DNA from: Venturia oleaginea
Lineage: Eukaryota; Ascomycota; Dothideomycetes; Venturiales; Venturiaceae
Assembly: GCA_013176395.1 (NCBI GenBank)
Contig: JABMLP010000003.1
Span: 992,001 to 1,056,000, forward strand
Direction: 5' to 3'
Length of the DNA stretch: 64,000 bases
The position numbers were made by a program, and so were the translations under genes. The stretch's first letter is position 1. Each line of letters opens with the position of its first letter. The notes beneath the pieces were generated by a model. It was not told where the DNA came from. It made no database searches and was given only the letters and a program-made list of their open reading frames with translations. Below, piece by piece: positions 21,124 through 32,602 of the stretch.

Positions 21124-21716
21124 GATGAGATGTGCTTATGGAGGAGAGGCACTGCGTATATCAGACGTTCGACATGGGTATCGGTATGGGTATATTCGTG
21201 GGTGATACAATTGTTGTGACTTGTGTGTTTGTTGATGGTGTGATGGCGAAGTTGCGTATGTTTGTCCTAAGCATCTTGTCGACCCTGCCAGCAGGCAATC
21301 CAATCAATGCGAAAGCGGCCCAGCCCTTTTTTCGCCTGGGCCAGGTCAGCACAGTTCACGGGCTGGCACGGGGCATCATCTCTGTCATCCCAACTGCTTC
21401 TCCCCGCGCAAGCCACGAGCTTTCAAGTTGGTCGGAGTCGGAGTCGGAGTCGGACCTTAGGAGGAGACCCAGAGTCCCGACTCCCAAGACAGTTCCCAAG
21501 TTCAACAATATATTGATGGTCCCCGGGAGATCGCAGCGCCTTGCTCCTATTCCCCAGACACTGTCCCCCCCTCTGCCCCAGATTGTTCCCCTCCTCTTCC
21601 TTCACCGTCAAAATGCATCTGTAGCCCACAGTTGCGGCCAGGAAGCTCAAAGTAGCTTCCGGGATACCATCAAAACACCAACATAATATCCCATTCTCGC
21701 ACTTCACCTTCCAAAA
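21124..21716. promoter_or_regulatory. Bidirectional promoter region LETM1 / adenylate kinase
   Basis: 593 bp between two divergent start codons. Contains a short GTCGGA triple repeat (about 21433-21450). The open frame at 21132-21686 has no homology pattern and overlaps both leaders, so it is not called as a gene. Confidence 0.5.
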
Positions 21717-22581
21717 ATGGAGAGGGTGCAGTCTCTTTCGCGCGCCGTGCGATTACTTCTCATCGGCGCTCCAGGAGTGGGGAAAGGCACACAGACTGAT
21801 CGCATGCTCAAGCGGTACACTCAACTTTCGGCCATAAGCTCGGGGGATCTCCTGCGCGACAATGTTAGGAACCGGACACCACTTGGTGAGACTTGGACAT
21901 GAGAATTTCATATATGTAGCTGCTAACAATACTCCAGGCATCTCCGCCGAATCTCTCATGAAGACGGGCGCCCTTGTCCCCGATAATATGATGTTGCGAC
22001 TAATCCTCAACGAACTCAACAAGCGCGGCTGGACCAAGTCAGATACTGTCATGCCATACACACTCAACTCAACTTCCATGTTGACCCAGTCTAGGTCTCC
22101 GGATCGATACATGGATGACGTGATCGTCGGTGCGCCAATGTCTCATGGTTACACATATTCCGAAGATCCAAACGCTTCCTTTATCCTGGATGGCTTCCCA
22201 CGTAATGCCTCGCAGGCAAAGCAAGTCGATAACTTAATTCCTATCAACTTCGTCGTACATATCCATACTCCGGCCAGTGTCATTATGGATCGCATTGCCA
22301 ATCGCTGGGTACATGGGCCTTCCGGACGAGTGTACAACTTGACTTTCAATCCTCCAAAGGTTGAGGGTAAGGATGACGTGACTGGCGAGCCTTTAACACG
22401 ACGGGAAGACGACGATCCCGCGGTATGGCAGGAAAGACTCAGTCGTTTTGAGAAGACGAGTATGCCATTATTGGAGCACTACAATAACAAAAATGTCTTA
22501 TGGACCGTAGAAGGAAACAGTAGCGACGAAATCAGTCCAAAACTGTTCAAGGAATTCGAACGGCGATTTGCTATGGAGTAA
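21717..22581 (+). CDS. ADK2: Adenylate kinase, AK3/Adk2 type (GTP:AMP phosphotransferase)
   Basis: Phosphorylates AMP from GTP or ATP, probably in the mitochondrial matrix as for yeast Adk2. Two exons: 21717-21885 and 21938-22581. The 52-bp intron has GTGAGA, branch TGCTAACAA and CCAG, and splits a Gly codon. 270 residues. P-loop GAPGVGKGTQ (residues about 17-26), AMP site SSGDLLRD, core DGFPRN, and a long LID GRVYNLTFNPPK...DDVTGEPLTRREDD without zinc cysteines, as in AK3-like enzymes. A specific insert lies between RGWTKSDTVMPYTLNSTSM and SFILDGFPRN and adds about 45 residues versus the yeast protein. Reading stays open across that insert, so it may be lineage-specific or a retained small intron. 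Confidence 0.92.
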
Positions 22582-23032
22582 GGTGGGCACGGTTTGGGAA
22601 CCCAAGTTTGCAGTTTGGAAAACAGCAAGGCGTTGGCGGGGTTTTTGGAAGTAAGCAATCAATTGCTGCTTTCAAGTGCAAGTGCTGTATGATATTACTC
22701 ATGGCGCGAATTTGCCCACAGGAGCAAGAGCTCCTGTCCTATTCTTGTCCTATTCTTCTGTATATATTTGTACTGGGAGAAGGCCTTGTGCCAACTGGAC
22801 AAATGAATGACAATTGATATTCATAAATGTCCTCAATTATGAACCGGACGTGGAACTTGCATGACAGATACTTTTCACAGCGTGTATATATTTCTTCTGC
22901 TGATGTTCAATCGGCTATCCGATTTATATTGCATCGATGATGTAGGTCGTAGGCTTGAGCTCTCTCCCACCAACACCAAGCCTCTCTATACCACCGACTT
23001 CACGTCCAACCACAAACAATAAAACCTTTATC
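22582..23032. other. Tandem intergenic region, no gene seen
   Basis: Between the kinase stop and the sorting nexin ATG. Includes the short direct repeat TCCTATTCTTGTCCTATTCTT (about 22737-22757). Presumed 3' UTR of one gene and promoter of the next. Confidence 0.45.
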
Positions 23033-24410
23033 ATGGCAGATCCCGAGAGCTTTGGCGACGGCCGACTGGAGTGCACCGTAAACAATCCTCAGACAGAAAG
23101 TATTGGATCCCAAAATGTCTACACCTCGTTCCTCGTCACAACAAAAGTAGCCTAGCCCTCAGCCATAGAGCTCTCAACCAGTACTTACAAGATGGCAGAC
23201 TGATTTCAAAACCTTTCAAGCGCCCGAAACGAAAGTGAGGAGGCGATTCACCGACTTCGTCTTCCTATACAACACCTTATATCGAGAATACCCAGCTGTC
23301 GCCGTCCCTCCGCTGCCGGACAAACACAACATGTCCTACGTGCGAGGCGACCGATTCAATCCAGAGTTTACGCAACGGAGGGCTCATTCCTTAAATAGAA
23401 TGTTGAAGCGCATAGCTTTACATCCAGAATTGCGGAGATCGTCCATCCTTCTGCAGGTAGCTATACTCTATGCGACACCGCTACTGACAATCTAACGACA
23501 GCAGTTTCTTGAATCGCCAGAATGGCACGCCACGATGAAAGCGAGACCTTCAAGAGGAGCCTCTCTCTCCGACCCAGGTGCTGCCCCCGGTGTGTTCGAT
23601 AGCCTAACCGACAGTGTCATCAACGTATTTGCAAAGGTCCATAAGCCCGACAAGCGCTTCATTGAAGTGCGAGAAAGAGCAGACAAATTGGATGAGGATT
23701 TGGGCCACGTTGAAAGAATAGTGGCAAGAGTAGCGAAGCGACAAGCGGACCTCCAAACGGATTACGCAGACTTAGCAACCCAATTCCAAAAACTCCAGAC
23801 CCTGGAACCTGGAGTTGCACAGCCTCTTACCTCCTTCGCCGTTTCGGTCGACACAACCTCCCAGAACTTCAAAGCTCTCCATGATCATACCGAACAAAAT
23901 TACCTTGGGTCGTTGAGGGATATGGAAGCCTACATAACCTCCGTCAAGTCTCTCCTCAAAACCCGAGAAACAAAACAACTCGACTTTGAATCTCTCTCAG
24001 ACTACCTCGCCAAAAGCGCATCCGATCGCGACCAACTAGCCTCGCAACACGGCTCGTCAGGAACCGGTGCCTCTGGCTTTCTCCGCAGCAAACTCGAAGA
24101 TGTTCGAGGCGTCGATCACGAACAGGCACGTCGCGATAGGTTAAGGAAATTGGAACTGGACATTGGACGCCTTACACACGAGGTAGAAAGAGCGAAGATT
24201 CAGACCGAAAGCTTTGACGACAGGACAGTGTCCGAGGTACAGGAATTCGAGAGAATAAAAGCCGTAGAGTTCCAGGACACGCTTGGAGGACTCGCAGATG
24301 CACATTTAAACTTTTTCAAGGGGACGGTGGACACGTGGGAGGCATACTTGGAATCGATAGACCCAGATTATCATAGACCCGGCACGGACGGTGCAGAGTC
24401 GAGTACGTGA
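23033..24410 (+). CDS. SNX4: Sorting nexin 4 / Atg24 (PX-BAR)
   Basis: Binds PI3P on endosomes, needed for recycling and selective autophagy with Snx41/Snx42 partners. Three exons in phase 0: 23033-23146, 23199-23456, 23505-24410 (introns 52 and 48 bp), about 425 residues. PX domain: RLECTVNNPQ, then RRRFTDFVFLYNTL (PI3P-binding Arg), PPLPDKHNMSYVRGDRF and RRAHSLNRMLKRIALHP. A BAR-like helical region follows (FAKVHKPDKRFIEVRERADKLDEDL, ESLSDYLAKSASDRDQL, up to WEAYLESIDPDYHRPG). The second intron ends CAGCAG, a NAGNAG acceptor, so 23502 is an alternative exon start adding one Gln. ATG 23033 is used because it directly precedes the conserved region. Confidence 0.93.
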
Positions 24411-25611
24411 TGAAGAGGCGTGGATACAATTGATGCATTGGAGTTTTGAGTAATGATTGGACATGAGTTGGAGTTAGGGTGGCCTGCCGATGGCGAGGTG
24501 TAATTGTATAATCATGATCTTCCTCTTGTTGTCCTCCTTTCGCTCGCGTTTTTACAGCGAAAGGATGTACCTGATTGACACTAGCAACATTTTGTGCGTT
24601 GCAAAGGTACAATGAGCAGAAGGTACCAAAGGCTAGGCTAAGAGATGCTTCGAATCACCCTGATCTGCTCGAGTTTGAAGAACGAAGCAGGTAGTCCACC
24701 AAACAGCGAAAGTTCCTGGCCCATAGAACGACAATCATCGGGCACGTTGATCCGAGGATCGCGAGAGCTTTGGGCCTGGAGCTATGAGGAAGCTGTGACG
24801 GGCGATAAAAGGTATGCGATGATTGTACTAGTAGCTGGCATGTCACTGGTGAGAAGAAGCACGAAAGCAAGGAGCTTTGGAAAGTGGCGGTTGGTGCTGA
24901 AGCAGGTCTCACTTCCTTGACCTCACGTTGATTGGAAATATTGTTTCGCTGTTTCTGAGGTACGGTTTTCTGTGGTCATAAGAACAGGCAGCTGCAGGAA
25001 TGGTCGCTAATGCTCATAGTTCTGAATTGAGCTATATACCAAGGGCCACTATACAAGCCATCACAAAGGCAGTAGAATTTTGGCTTTTGAGGGATAGTAA
25101 ATCGGCAAGCAAGACTGGAGAGAGGGAGGGAAAGGCCTAATGTTTCAACAATCAAGCCTTGAGCTTGAGAAAAAGACAAGCACTTCCGCCACGCCTGTCA
25201 CTGTCAAAGCAGTGTGTCCACTTTTCAAGCTATTTGGAAGTGGATAATGCAAGCGCTGGGCTGCTGCTTGTTCGTGGTCGATGACACGGGGAGATGGGAA
25301 GTGGGACCGGCGGACGAACAGGGAGTCATGTCCTGCTTGACTGTGCTGTGCGAGACAGCTTGACCTGTTTCATGGAACATACTGACAGGAAGGGGGATCA
25401 GAAGCCATGGTAGATGAGGCTAGGTAGCTTTTGTTTATGATACTTCTTGCCTCGGGTGAATTTGGACGAATTTGCACGTCAGTAGAGAGAATATGATAGC
25501 GAAAGTATCAATAGTGATGAGAATTCCATTGTGATTGATCTGCCGAAAATGAAAAGTGGCTTTTCCATGCACTAGTTAGAGTCGTTTCACGTTACTCATC
25601 CTCCGTTCGCG
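24411..25611. other. Intergenic, no gene seen
   Basis: 1.2 kb between SNX4 and the mariner-like element. Open frames (24316-24612 -, 24645-24920 +) lack motifs. No repeat or RNA gene recognised. Confidence 0.5.
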
Positions 25612-27016
25612 GCACGGGTTGGCCGGAATTGACGGCGCACAGACCCCTAACCTTCATCCGATCTCTAAAACAACACGTAGATTCCATATAAACCACCACA
25701 TTATGGCTCCCACAACGCCGAAAAAGAAGCTACCAAAGACTGATCGTCGAGAATATGATACCGTGAAGCGAAATCGATTTTTTCAAGCCCTTGACTCCGC
25801 TAGTCCCTCCTCTAGCTTTAGATCTATTTGCCACCTTCCTGGAATCAACATCCCAACTCCCACCGGCCGTAGATGGCGGAAAAACCGAGAAGATTGGGGC
25901 AATAAAGCGCTTAGAACAACAAGAAAGAGGAGTTCTATCTTAGGAAGAAAAAGCTTGGTATCTGCCTCTGATTTAGAGAAGATAATTGACCAAGATGACC
26001 CAACACACGAGATGGGCTACCGAGATCAAGTCGAAGAACTCAATTTGGAAGCCGCACCACGAACTTTACGTCGCCACGCCAATCAGATAGGAGCCAAACG
26101 ATTCAAAAAGAAGTTTCAAAAGAGAATTAGCAAAAAGAATCCAGCCCTCCGCCGTCAGTACGGCCAAGAACACCTCACCGCCACGATTTCAGGCTTTTGG
26201 TCTCGCATTTGGTTCACAGACGAGGCTCACTTCTAGTCAAAGCAGCTGATGGAAGAGCCCGAGTACGAGCTATGTAAACCCGGGCAAGAAAGGTCTATAA
26301 ATGAGTCAAAAGGCACAGGTTTAGATATCACAATCCACGTCGCCGGCGGAGTCAACTACAACCACAAAGGTAGCCTCATATTCTACAAAGATCCTGTTGA
26401 GCCCCCAGAGAAGCAGCGGGCTCCTACCAAGCCTAAGCAACTCAAGTACGAGCTGGATACTGCCTTTGCAGAGCGCTGCAAGGTCTACGATGACTGGAAG
26501 GCAAAACAGGATGCTACACCAAAAGGAAACTGCATGTCGCATGTCTTTTACGCTGAAAAGATACTGCCACAACATATTAAGGCTATACAGGACTTGGAGG
26601 CAAAGCACAAGTGCAGATACTGGCTACAGGAGGATGGCGATCCATCGCACGGAATCAACTCACTAAACTCACCTCCAGCCCTCCTTAAACGCGAAGCAGA
26701 TCTCTTATTACTCACCCACCCTCCAGAGTCACCAGATTTGAACTCTATAGAAGCTTGTTGGAACATCATGAAGGGTAGATTGGTTGGTAGAAAGTGGACA
26801 ACGGTGGCCCAATTCAAGGCAGATATTCAGGCAGAATAGGACCATATTACACTTAAACAAATTCGTGACCGCATGAGGGAGATGCCCCAGCGCTGTAGAT
26901 CAATTATTGAGCAGCCTCAAGTGCGAATTCAAAGCGCTTTGTGGTGATATCTGTACATTACTCTAAAATCACATATTGAGGCGGTCTGTGCGCCGTCAAT
27001 TCTGGCCAACCCGTGC
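25612..27016 (+). mobile_element. Tc1/mariner element, decayed, 34-bp TIRs
   Basis: Inverted repeats 25612-25645 and 26983-27016 match with one transition mismatch (GCACGGGTTGGCC[G/A]GAATTG...). The true ends may extend about 15-20 bp further, since TA dinucleotides occur there on both sides, but similarity fades. The interior encodes a Tc1-type transposase on the + strand with two in-frame stops. Length about 1.4 kb, typical for the superfamily. Confidence 0.88.
25619..26947 (+). pseudogene. Tc1/mariner transposase with in-frame stops
   Basis: One reading frame runs from the left TIR (ATG 25703 likely, MAPTTPKKKLPKTDRREYD) to TGA at 26945-26947, interrupted by TAG at 26234-26236 and 26837-26839. 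Catalytic residues are visible: WFTDEAHF (first Asp), LQEDGDPSHG (second Asp) and HPPESPDLNSIEACWN (Glu), with the spacing of a DD34E-like core. An N-terminal helix-turn-helix region precedes (ALDSASPSSSFRSICHLPGI). Both TAG codons can be derived from CAG or TGG by a single C-to-T or G-to-A change in CpA context, which fits RIP. Inactive as read. Confidence 0.9.
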
Positions 27017-27705
27017 GGGGGCAAAACTTCTTACACCATTTCCCCATCAAGATATCTTGAACAGCCGAGCAAGTGTGGAGTCCTCAATGAAGATTAGAAA
27101 AAAGCTTCATTACTCAAACACACGACTATACGACCATCTAGACAGACTTTCCACACGTTCAGACGACTTGGCTTCACCCAAAAGCGCCATGAAACTCCGC
27201 CCAAAGCCTCCACGAACCGACATCTAACTCAGAGACATGTAGGGACGACTTGGCCTGCTGACTTGCACGACCAAGCCCATCAATAGAAGCCCAAACAGAC
27301 ACGACTGGCGAGGACTTGGCTTGTGTCGTCGACCTCGTCAAGCAGAATGATGGAACTCTCTTGGTAGACCTCGACTCGAAAACCGACTTGGCAGCACATC
27401 ACAACCGTTTCGCCATGCGGCCAGTAGAGGCGGGATCAAGATCCTTGGGCAAGCTTGTCCTCTCAAGACCTCTTGTCTTCAACGTATTGAAAGGACACCA
27501 AGGAACCAAACATTCAGTCGGCACAAAGCTTGGTACTTTCAACATCCACTATTCTCCACTTCTATTTCTTATCCAAAGCTTCTCTGTCGCCGGATCGATA
27601 GCGTTTCATTAGCTATACATTATTTCTAATCCTTGTGTTTACTTGTCATTCATCCATTCCCTACCAAGCACTCTTAGCATCTTCGACATTCACTTTGTAA
27701 TAACC
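27017..27705. other. Intergenic, no gene seen
   Basis: Between the mariner element and the secreted-protein gene. Several small frames, no motif. A pyrimidine-rich leader (27600-27700) precedes the ATG at 27706. Confidence 0.45.
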
Positions 27706-28491
27706 ATGTAGACACAGCAAATCCTCCTTGCGGTCCTAGCGGCCTTGTCTATCTCTGCTGTTCCTCTCAACATCAATCTTGGAGCTTACTCGCCAGCCTT
27801 GGTAGTCGGTGACGGTGAAATATCATTTGGCGGAAACCCAGAAAGGGCTAGTGAGCTCCTACAAGCACTGGCATCTGGCGCGGCCACGGGAGCAATTCCA
27901 GGCCAACCCGCAGCAGCACCTCGCCCAGGAATGGCAGCAGTGCAACCTGCTCCAGCTGTCGCAGAAGCTCCAAGACCCATTGCAGCCGCACCATTGGCAC
28001 CAGTAGCCGAAGGCATCACATCTCCCATCGTCACCCCAGCAGCACCAATAGCCGCTGTCAAACAAATACCCGACGTCAACACAAACGCACCAGCCATCAT
28101 CACCGAGGGCAGCACAGGCAAGCCAGCCGAGTTTATCAGCCACGCCATCACAGGATCAAAATACCCAAACATGGTCAAGCGAAGCATCGAGCTTGAACGA
28201 AGAGTAGTCGGAACCGACGCCAGATCCAACGTCGCAAAGGAGAAGATCCGCCGTGATCTCGCCGGGTTTAGGGAGGCCCTCTCTTTCGCCCGCGATGCGC
28301 AAAAGAATCAGCCCAAGATCGAACTCGGGTTCGGTATCACGCAGAATGCAGGTATGAATATTCCTGCAGGGAGTGCTTCCAACGGTCAATTACCGCCAGG
28401 AGGTGTTGCTCCTCGTCAGAAGCGGGAGGCCGAGGCCGAGGCTGAGCCGGCAAAGTTGGGCATGACTTTGATCGCCATTTCGGAGATTTGA
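27706..28491 (+). pseudogene. Secreted Ala/Pro-rich protein, stop at codon 2
   Basis: The frame reads ATG (27706) TAG (27709-27711), then ACA CAG CAA and a clear signal-peptide core (ILLAVLAALSISAVPL), and stays open to TGA at 28489-28491. With CAG instead of TAG it would be a 261-residue secreted protein: signal peptide, GAYSPALVVGDGEISFGG, an Ala/Pro-rich low-complexity segment (about residues 55-115), then a conserved-looking domain (SRAITGSKYPNMVKRSIELERR-like; KEKIRRDLAGFREALSFARDAQ) and a Lys-Arg site near the end (RQKREAEAEAE). No family recognised. The next in-frame ATG lies within the Pro-rich part and would lose the signal peptide. Alternatives are a sequencing error or splicing of an upstream exon to the TAG as acceptor, but no upstream exon was found. 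Confidence 0.65.
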
Positions 28492-29158
28492 AGGAGGTGT
28501 TTGAGGAGTATGGGCGGGAGTTGCAGCCAAGCCAGCAGTGACTGGGCGGCGGGAATGAAGGAGGATCGATTCGTCATACATATGCAGGAGTTTTTGGGTT
28601 CCATTGCGAGACAAGGCAAAATAGCTCTGAAGAGCTTATATTACTTGCCCTGCACTGCACTATAATCACCGGAGTTGGTGGTCTCTTTTCATTGTTTATA
28701 CAGTAGCGTATAGCGTATCAAATCGGGTAGTAAATTCAACGTAACCACTTCATCATTATCGTATTCATTACTGTCTCATTGTTCTTTACTATAAGAAGAA
28801 TAGTTGGCTCGGCCTCTCCAGGGTTACAATGCAGTTATTACTGATGTAAAGGCTCCCACCTCGGATTGCCAAGTTTTTACGTCATGAGTATTCTACTCCC
28901 ATTTCCATTCAACAAATACCATAGTATAGACACACCTTGAACTGGTGAAGCACATTGTCAATGTTCGCATCTACCTGATGAGTTCACAACATATGAGCAA
29001 AAAATGGACAAATAGAAACAAGATCAGTAATAAGTTGTGCAGAATACACGTTCAGCACCGTGATAACATTAGACATGTATTAAGCCATCGTTTTCAAATA
29101 CTACCAAGACACGTGATGTGTATGCCACGTCCAGGAGCCTATATAGCTGCTGGCTAGA
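28492..29158. other. Intergenic, no gene seen
   Basis: 3' flank of the secreted-protein gene up to the MITE-like repeat. No supported ORF. Confidence 0.45.
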
Positions 29159-29290
29159 GTGTCTTTAAGCCGTAAACTTTTCTGAAACGGTAGAATAACC
29201 GCAACTTTACGGTTGCAAAAAAATACAACCTAAGTTTACTATTAATCTACTATTTCAGCTAAAGTCTTAAAAGTTTACGGTTAAAAACAC
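29159..29290. mobile_element. MITE-like inverted-repeat element
   Basis: Left arm 29159-29181 and right arm 29269-29290 are inverted repeats with few differences (GTGTCTTTAAGCCGTAAAC against GTGTTTTTAACCGTAAAC on the other strand). About 132 bp in total, AT-rich and non-coding, with internal copies of CGGT/ACCG motifs. No clear target duplication was found, so the superfamily is unknown. It lies about 50 bp beyond the stop codon of the MFS gene. Confidence 0.6.
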
Positions 29291-29338
29291 CTTCACCCCG
29301 CGGCTATTTATTACCATATCAAAAACGCCAAGCTACGC

Positions 29339-31471
29339 CTACACATGAACAGCAGTCCCCTGATGCTCATGATGCGCATGGTGTGCCGCAACCTGACCAG
29401 GCGTATCATCAATATGCACCGCAATCTATATCTCCATTAGCAAAAGGCCTGCAAAACCCAAAGAGAGAGGAGAAGAAGAAAAAGTGGAGATGAAAAGAGA
29501 AAAACGTACATGGTTCGTCATATACTTCTTGATATTGCCCAGGAACAACGAACAGATTATACTGACACCACCAAAGGCGATACTAACATAATATACGGGT
29601 GGATAACTCTTGACATAAGCGATTTGACCCGCAGCGACGACGTGTTCCCATTTCGCCGTCGTGTTGATACCGGGGAGGAGTCTGATTTCATCGAGGAGGG
29701 AGGCACCAGTGAGGACAACGGCTTCACCGATGATTTGGGGGTTCGTGACGCCGATTTCATAACAGGCTTTTCCGATGATGGCGACGGCTTCTGTTGGGGG
29801 TTTTGTTAGTAATGATCATCGACATTTTTTTGGGGGGGAAGGGGGGAGGGCGTACCTGTTTTGAACTTGTTTACGAAGACGTTGTAGTAGACTGCGTAAC
29901 CGATTGCTCCGCCGAGGACACGGATAGCGAGGGTTAGGGCGGCGACGGTGGCGATGAGTTCGTCGGGACAGATGATTGTGGAGATGATGGAGGCAGGGAC
30001 GACGATGCCGCCGATGCCGAGACCGGAGATGATGAGGATGGGGTAGACGATGTAGAGGTTGTGTTCGTTTAGGGCGGCCATGGCGCCACAGCCTGTATTG
30101 TACGTTAGTTTTTTGGAGGCTCAATGATATGGGGGAACTTACCGGCTGTCATAAAGATACATGAGACAACCATGAGTTCTCTAATCTTACCACCAGTCAG
30201 ACCAATCAAGACGAGAATAATACACGCGCCGGCGAGAATTGGGAATCCGAGAGCCAAGTTTCTAATACCGACGGAGAGAGGATCATGGCCGTAGGAGTTG
30301 TAAGACTGGGTTGGCCAGAAGAGTAGGACGGAGAAGAAGTTGGATCCAGAGATGAAGGTGATCACCAAGGTGAGGAGAAGGATTCTCGGCTCTTTGGCGA
30401 TGGCTCGAGGAAACATCGGATATGGCGCAAACTTCCATTCATAGATGCAGAAGGCCCCAAACAATGCGAGACCAATAAGCATTGGAGCCAGCACGTGGGC
30501 ACTAGACCATGCGTACTGATAGCCTCCCCATTGGATTCCTGCCATGAATAGCAGAAGGCCACCGATGGATAAGAAACCGCCAATGAAGTCGACACGTTTG
30601 AGTACCTCGCGGCGCGACATGCCAACAGTCAGTTCCCGAGGGGGTGGGTGGTAGAAGATAGCTGTAAGAACAAGGCCAATGAATGCCCAAACTCCGCAGA
30701 AGAGACCAATGTATCTCCATGTGCCCCTTGATGCAATCAATTGGCCATAGATCACACTTGGACAGAATGGAAGAATAGTGAAGATTAAAGCAGCCACGTA
30801 GGTTCCTCGCTTTTTCGTAGGAGCCAATTCAGATGCAACAGCGAGAGAGGTCAACTCATTGATGCCTGCTCCAGCACCTGCAATGGCCATCCCCGCGATG
30901 AAAGTATTCATCGTGTGAGCTGTGGAGGTAACGATATTGCCGAGTATGAGTAGAAAGGCGCCGAAGAGAGCAACGTAACGTCTGCCAAAGAGATCTGAAA
31001 GGGAGCCGACAAAGGGACATACGGCGCCTAGTGCGAAAAGGTTGCCCAAGACGAACCATGTCCATCGATCAGCTCCGCCAATGTCGCTGTAGACATACCT
31101 ATACCTTGTCAGCGATGATGTCTGATCTCAGTTAGGCTCGAAAAATACATACGGTGGAATGGCACCATATAAATACAGAGGAATCTGTGAGCCAGTCCAC
31201 AGGAAGGCCATGGCAACGAGAGCTATCCAGATTAGAACTACAGGCACAACATGGGTTCACCTGTGAAATTACCCATGAACTTCTTGAACGACATCTGCCT
31301 CTGTTAGCCAACGTTCCTAGTAGTAAAGTAGGCCTGCCGTACTGGTTCATTGTCCACACTCGCCAGTGACTCCGAGTCGGTGCTGGCCTTCTCTTGCAGT
31401 TTGACATGGTCGATGTGGTGCACTGTGTTCTTGTCGACATGCGACTCGGGCCTCAATGTAGTTTCTGCCAT
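29339..31471 (-). CDS. MFS transporter, TRI12-like (DHA14-type drug:H+ antiporter), one frameshift as read
   Basis: Fungal efflux pump related to the trichothecene exporter family (14 membrane helices, plasma membrane); substrate unknown. Six exons: 31471-31343, 31294-31153, 31098-30143, 30092-29856, 29790-29510, 29425-29339, about 608 residues. All splice sites are GT/AG. Exon 2 is 142 nt, one base short of the length needed to keep frame; the shift lies at 31251-31255 (CCC in GAACCCATG on the coding strand), after which VVPVVLIWIALVAMAFLWTGSQIP is in frame with the rest. Motif A-like region GSLSDLFGRRYVALFG, several hydrophobic helices, GHDPLSVGIRNLALGFP, and a His-rich C-terminus (HHAHHEHQ). 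Either a consensus error or a recent loss-of-function allele. Confidence 0.88.
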
Positions 31472-32602
31472 TTTGTATGAAGAATTAAGCAAGGGGTTCT
31501 TGACTGATGCTACCCCATGGGGAATTGCTCAGTTAAGTAGGCCAGCTTTACAACAGATAACGCGTCTGCTCCATGACTCTGAAGCCGTCTTCGCCTCCTA
31601 AATGCTGGGTATGAGACCGATGTGGTAGAGATGCCGTGCAGTCGAACTGCATGTAAAAACGCGACGATTGGCTATCCAAGTTCAATTGGTCAACCGTCAA
31701 AAGGAAGCTAGACATCCTGGCTGCAAGTCACGATGCCTTCATTACGAATGTGGAAATGAGCGACGGAGTGAAGTCCCTCCCCAAGCCAAGTTGCGAATCA
31801 AAAAGTCAGATGTTCCCCAGATTCGTCCTGGGAGCTCGTGGTGGCGTTGACTATTACTCACCAATGGCTCGAGCCGCAGATGCGGAGTGAGTTCTGGAGG
31901 CTAAGAAAACCTGCCAAATTCCGAGGCACCTTTGCAAGAGGTGGGAAATGTTCAAGAAGTGGCGATAGTCCGTAAAGACTGGTTATTCTAGGCTAGACCT
32001 TCAAGAATTTTGAAGCATTGCTGAGAAGCTTATTGATGCTTGTTTTACTGCACAGGTGATAAGCGAGTAAAGCACCACAGACCGGGATAACTGAGGAAAC
32101 AGAAACATTTGAAGCTTTGTCGCCTTCTCCACAACTGAACATCCGGGAGTGAAAATCCGGGGAGAGTGGAGAATGTGGGGTTGTAGAACGGTCCCTGGAC
32201 AAGCGTTCGAAGGCGACCATCAGAGTCATTTAGTGTAGATTCCGAAAGGTCCGTCGAATGCCATGAATAGCCAGACATGCACCTGATTGGAGCCAATCAA
32301 CTGGTCATCATTGCAGATTTCGCTACATTCCCGCTTTGAAACTTCCGTGTCCCTCATGACAGGCATTTCGTAGTTCAAGGAGGAGCAAGTATGAGGGCAA
32401 AGGAACTGAGTCGACTTATCCAACCAAGCACCAGAAAATTACCAACATTGTCCAAATTTACCCATAATAACAACGGCTGAGATTATGTCCAAAGCTTGAT
32501 GCCGCCGCCAACCGTCGAGGTGCCACATCTGGCAGCCTCGGTACAAAGTCAAGATGTGCGTCGACGAATCTTCATTCAACGGCGCCGTGGCCAGCGACTA
32601 CT
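31472..32602. other. Intergenic, no gene seen
   Basis: 1.1 kb upstream of the MFS gene and downstream of the F-box gene. ORFs on both strands (31668-31850 +, 31993-32229 -) have no motif. No inverted repeat recognised. Confidence 0.45.

Noticed and set aside
21132..21686. 184-codon ORF between LETM1 and adenylate kinase
   Set aside because: Composition looks like non-coding promoter; overlaps the expected leaders of both genes and has no family feature.
27786..28229. 147-codon minus ORF opposite the secreted-protein gene
   Set aside because: Antisense of an Ala/Pro-rich coding region; the + frame has a signal peptide and the better-supported domain.
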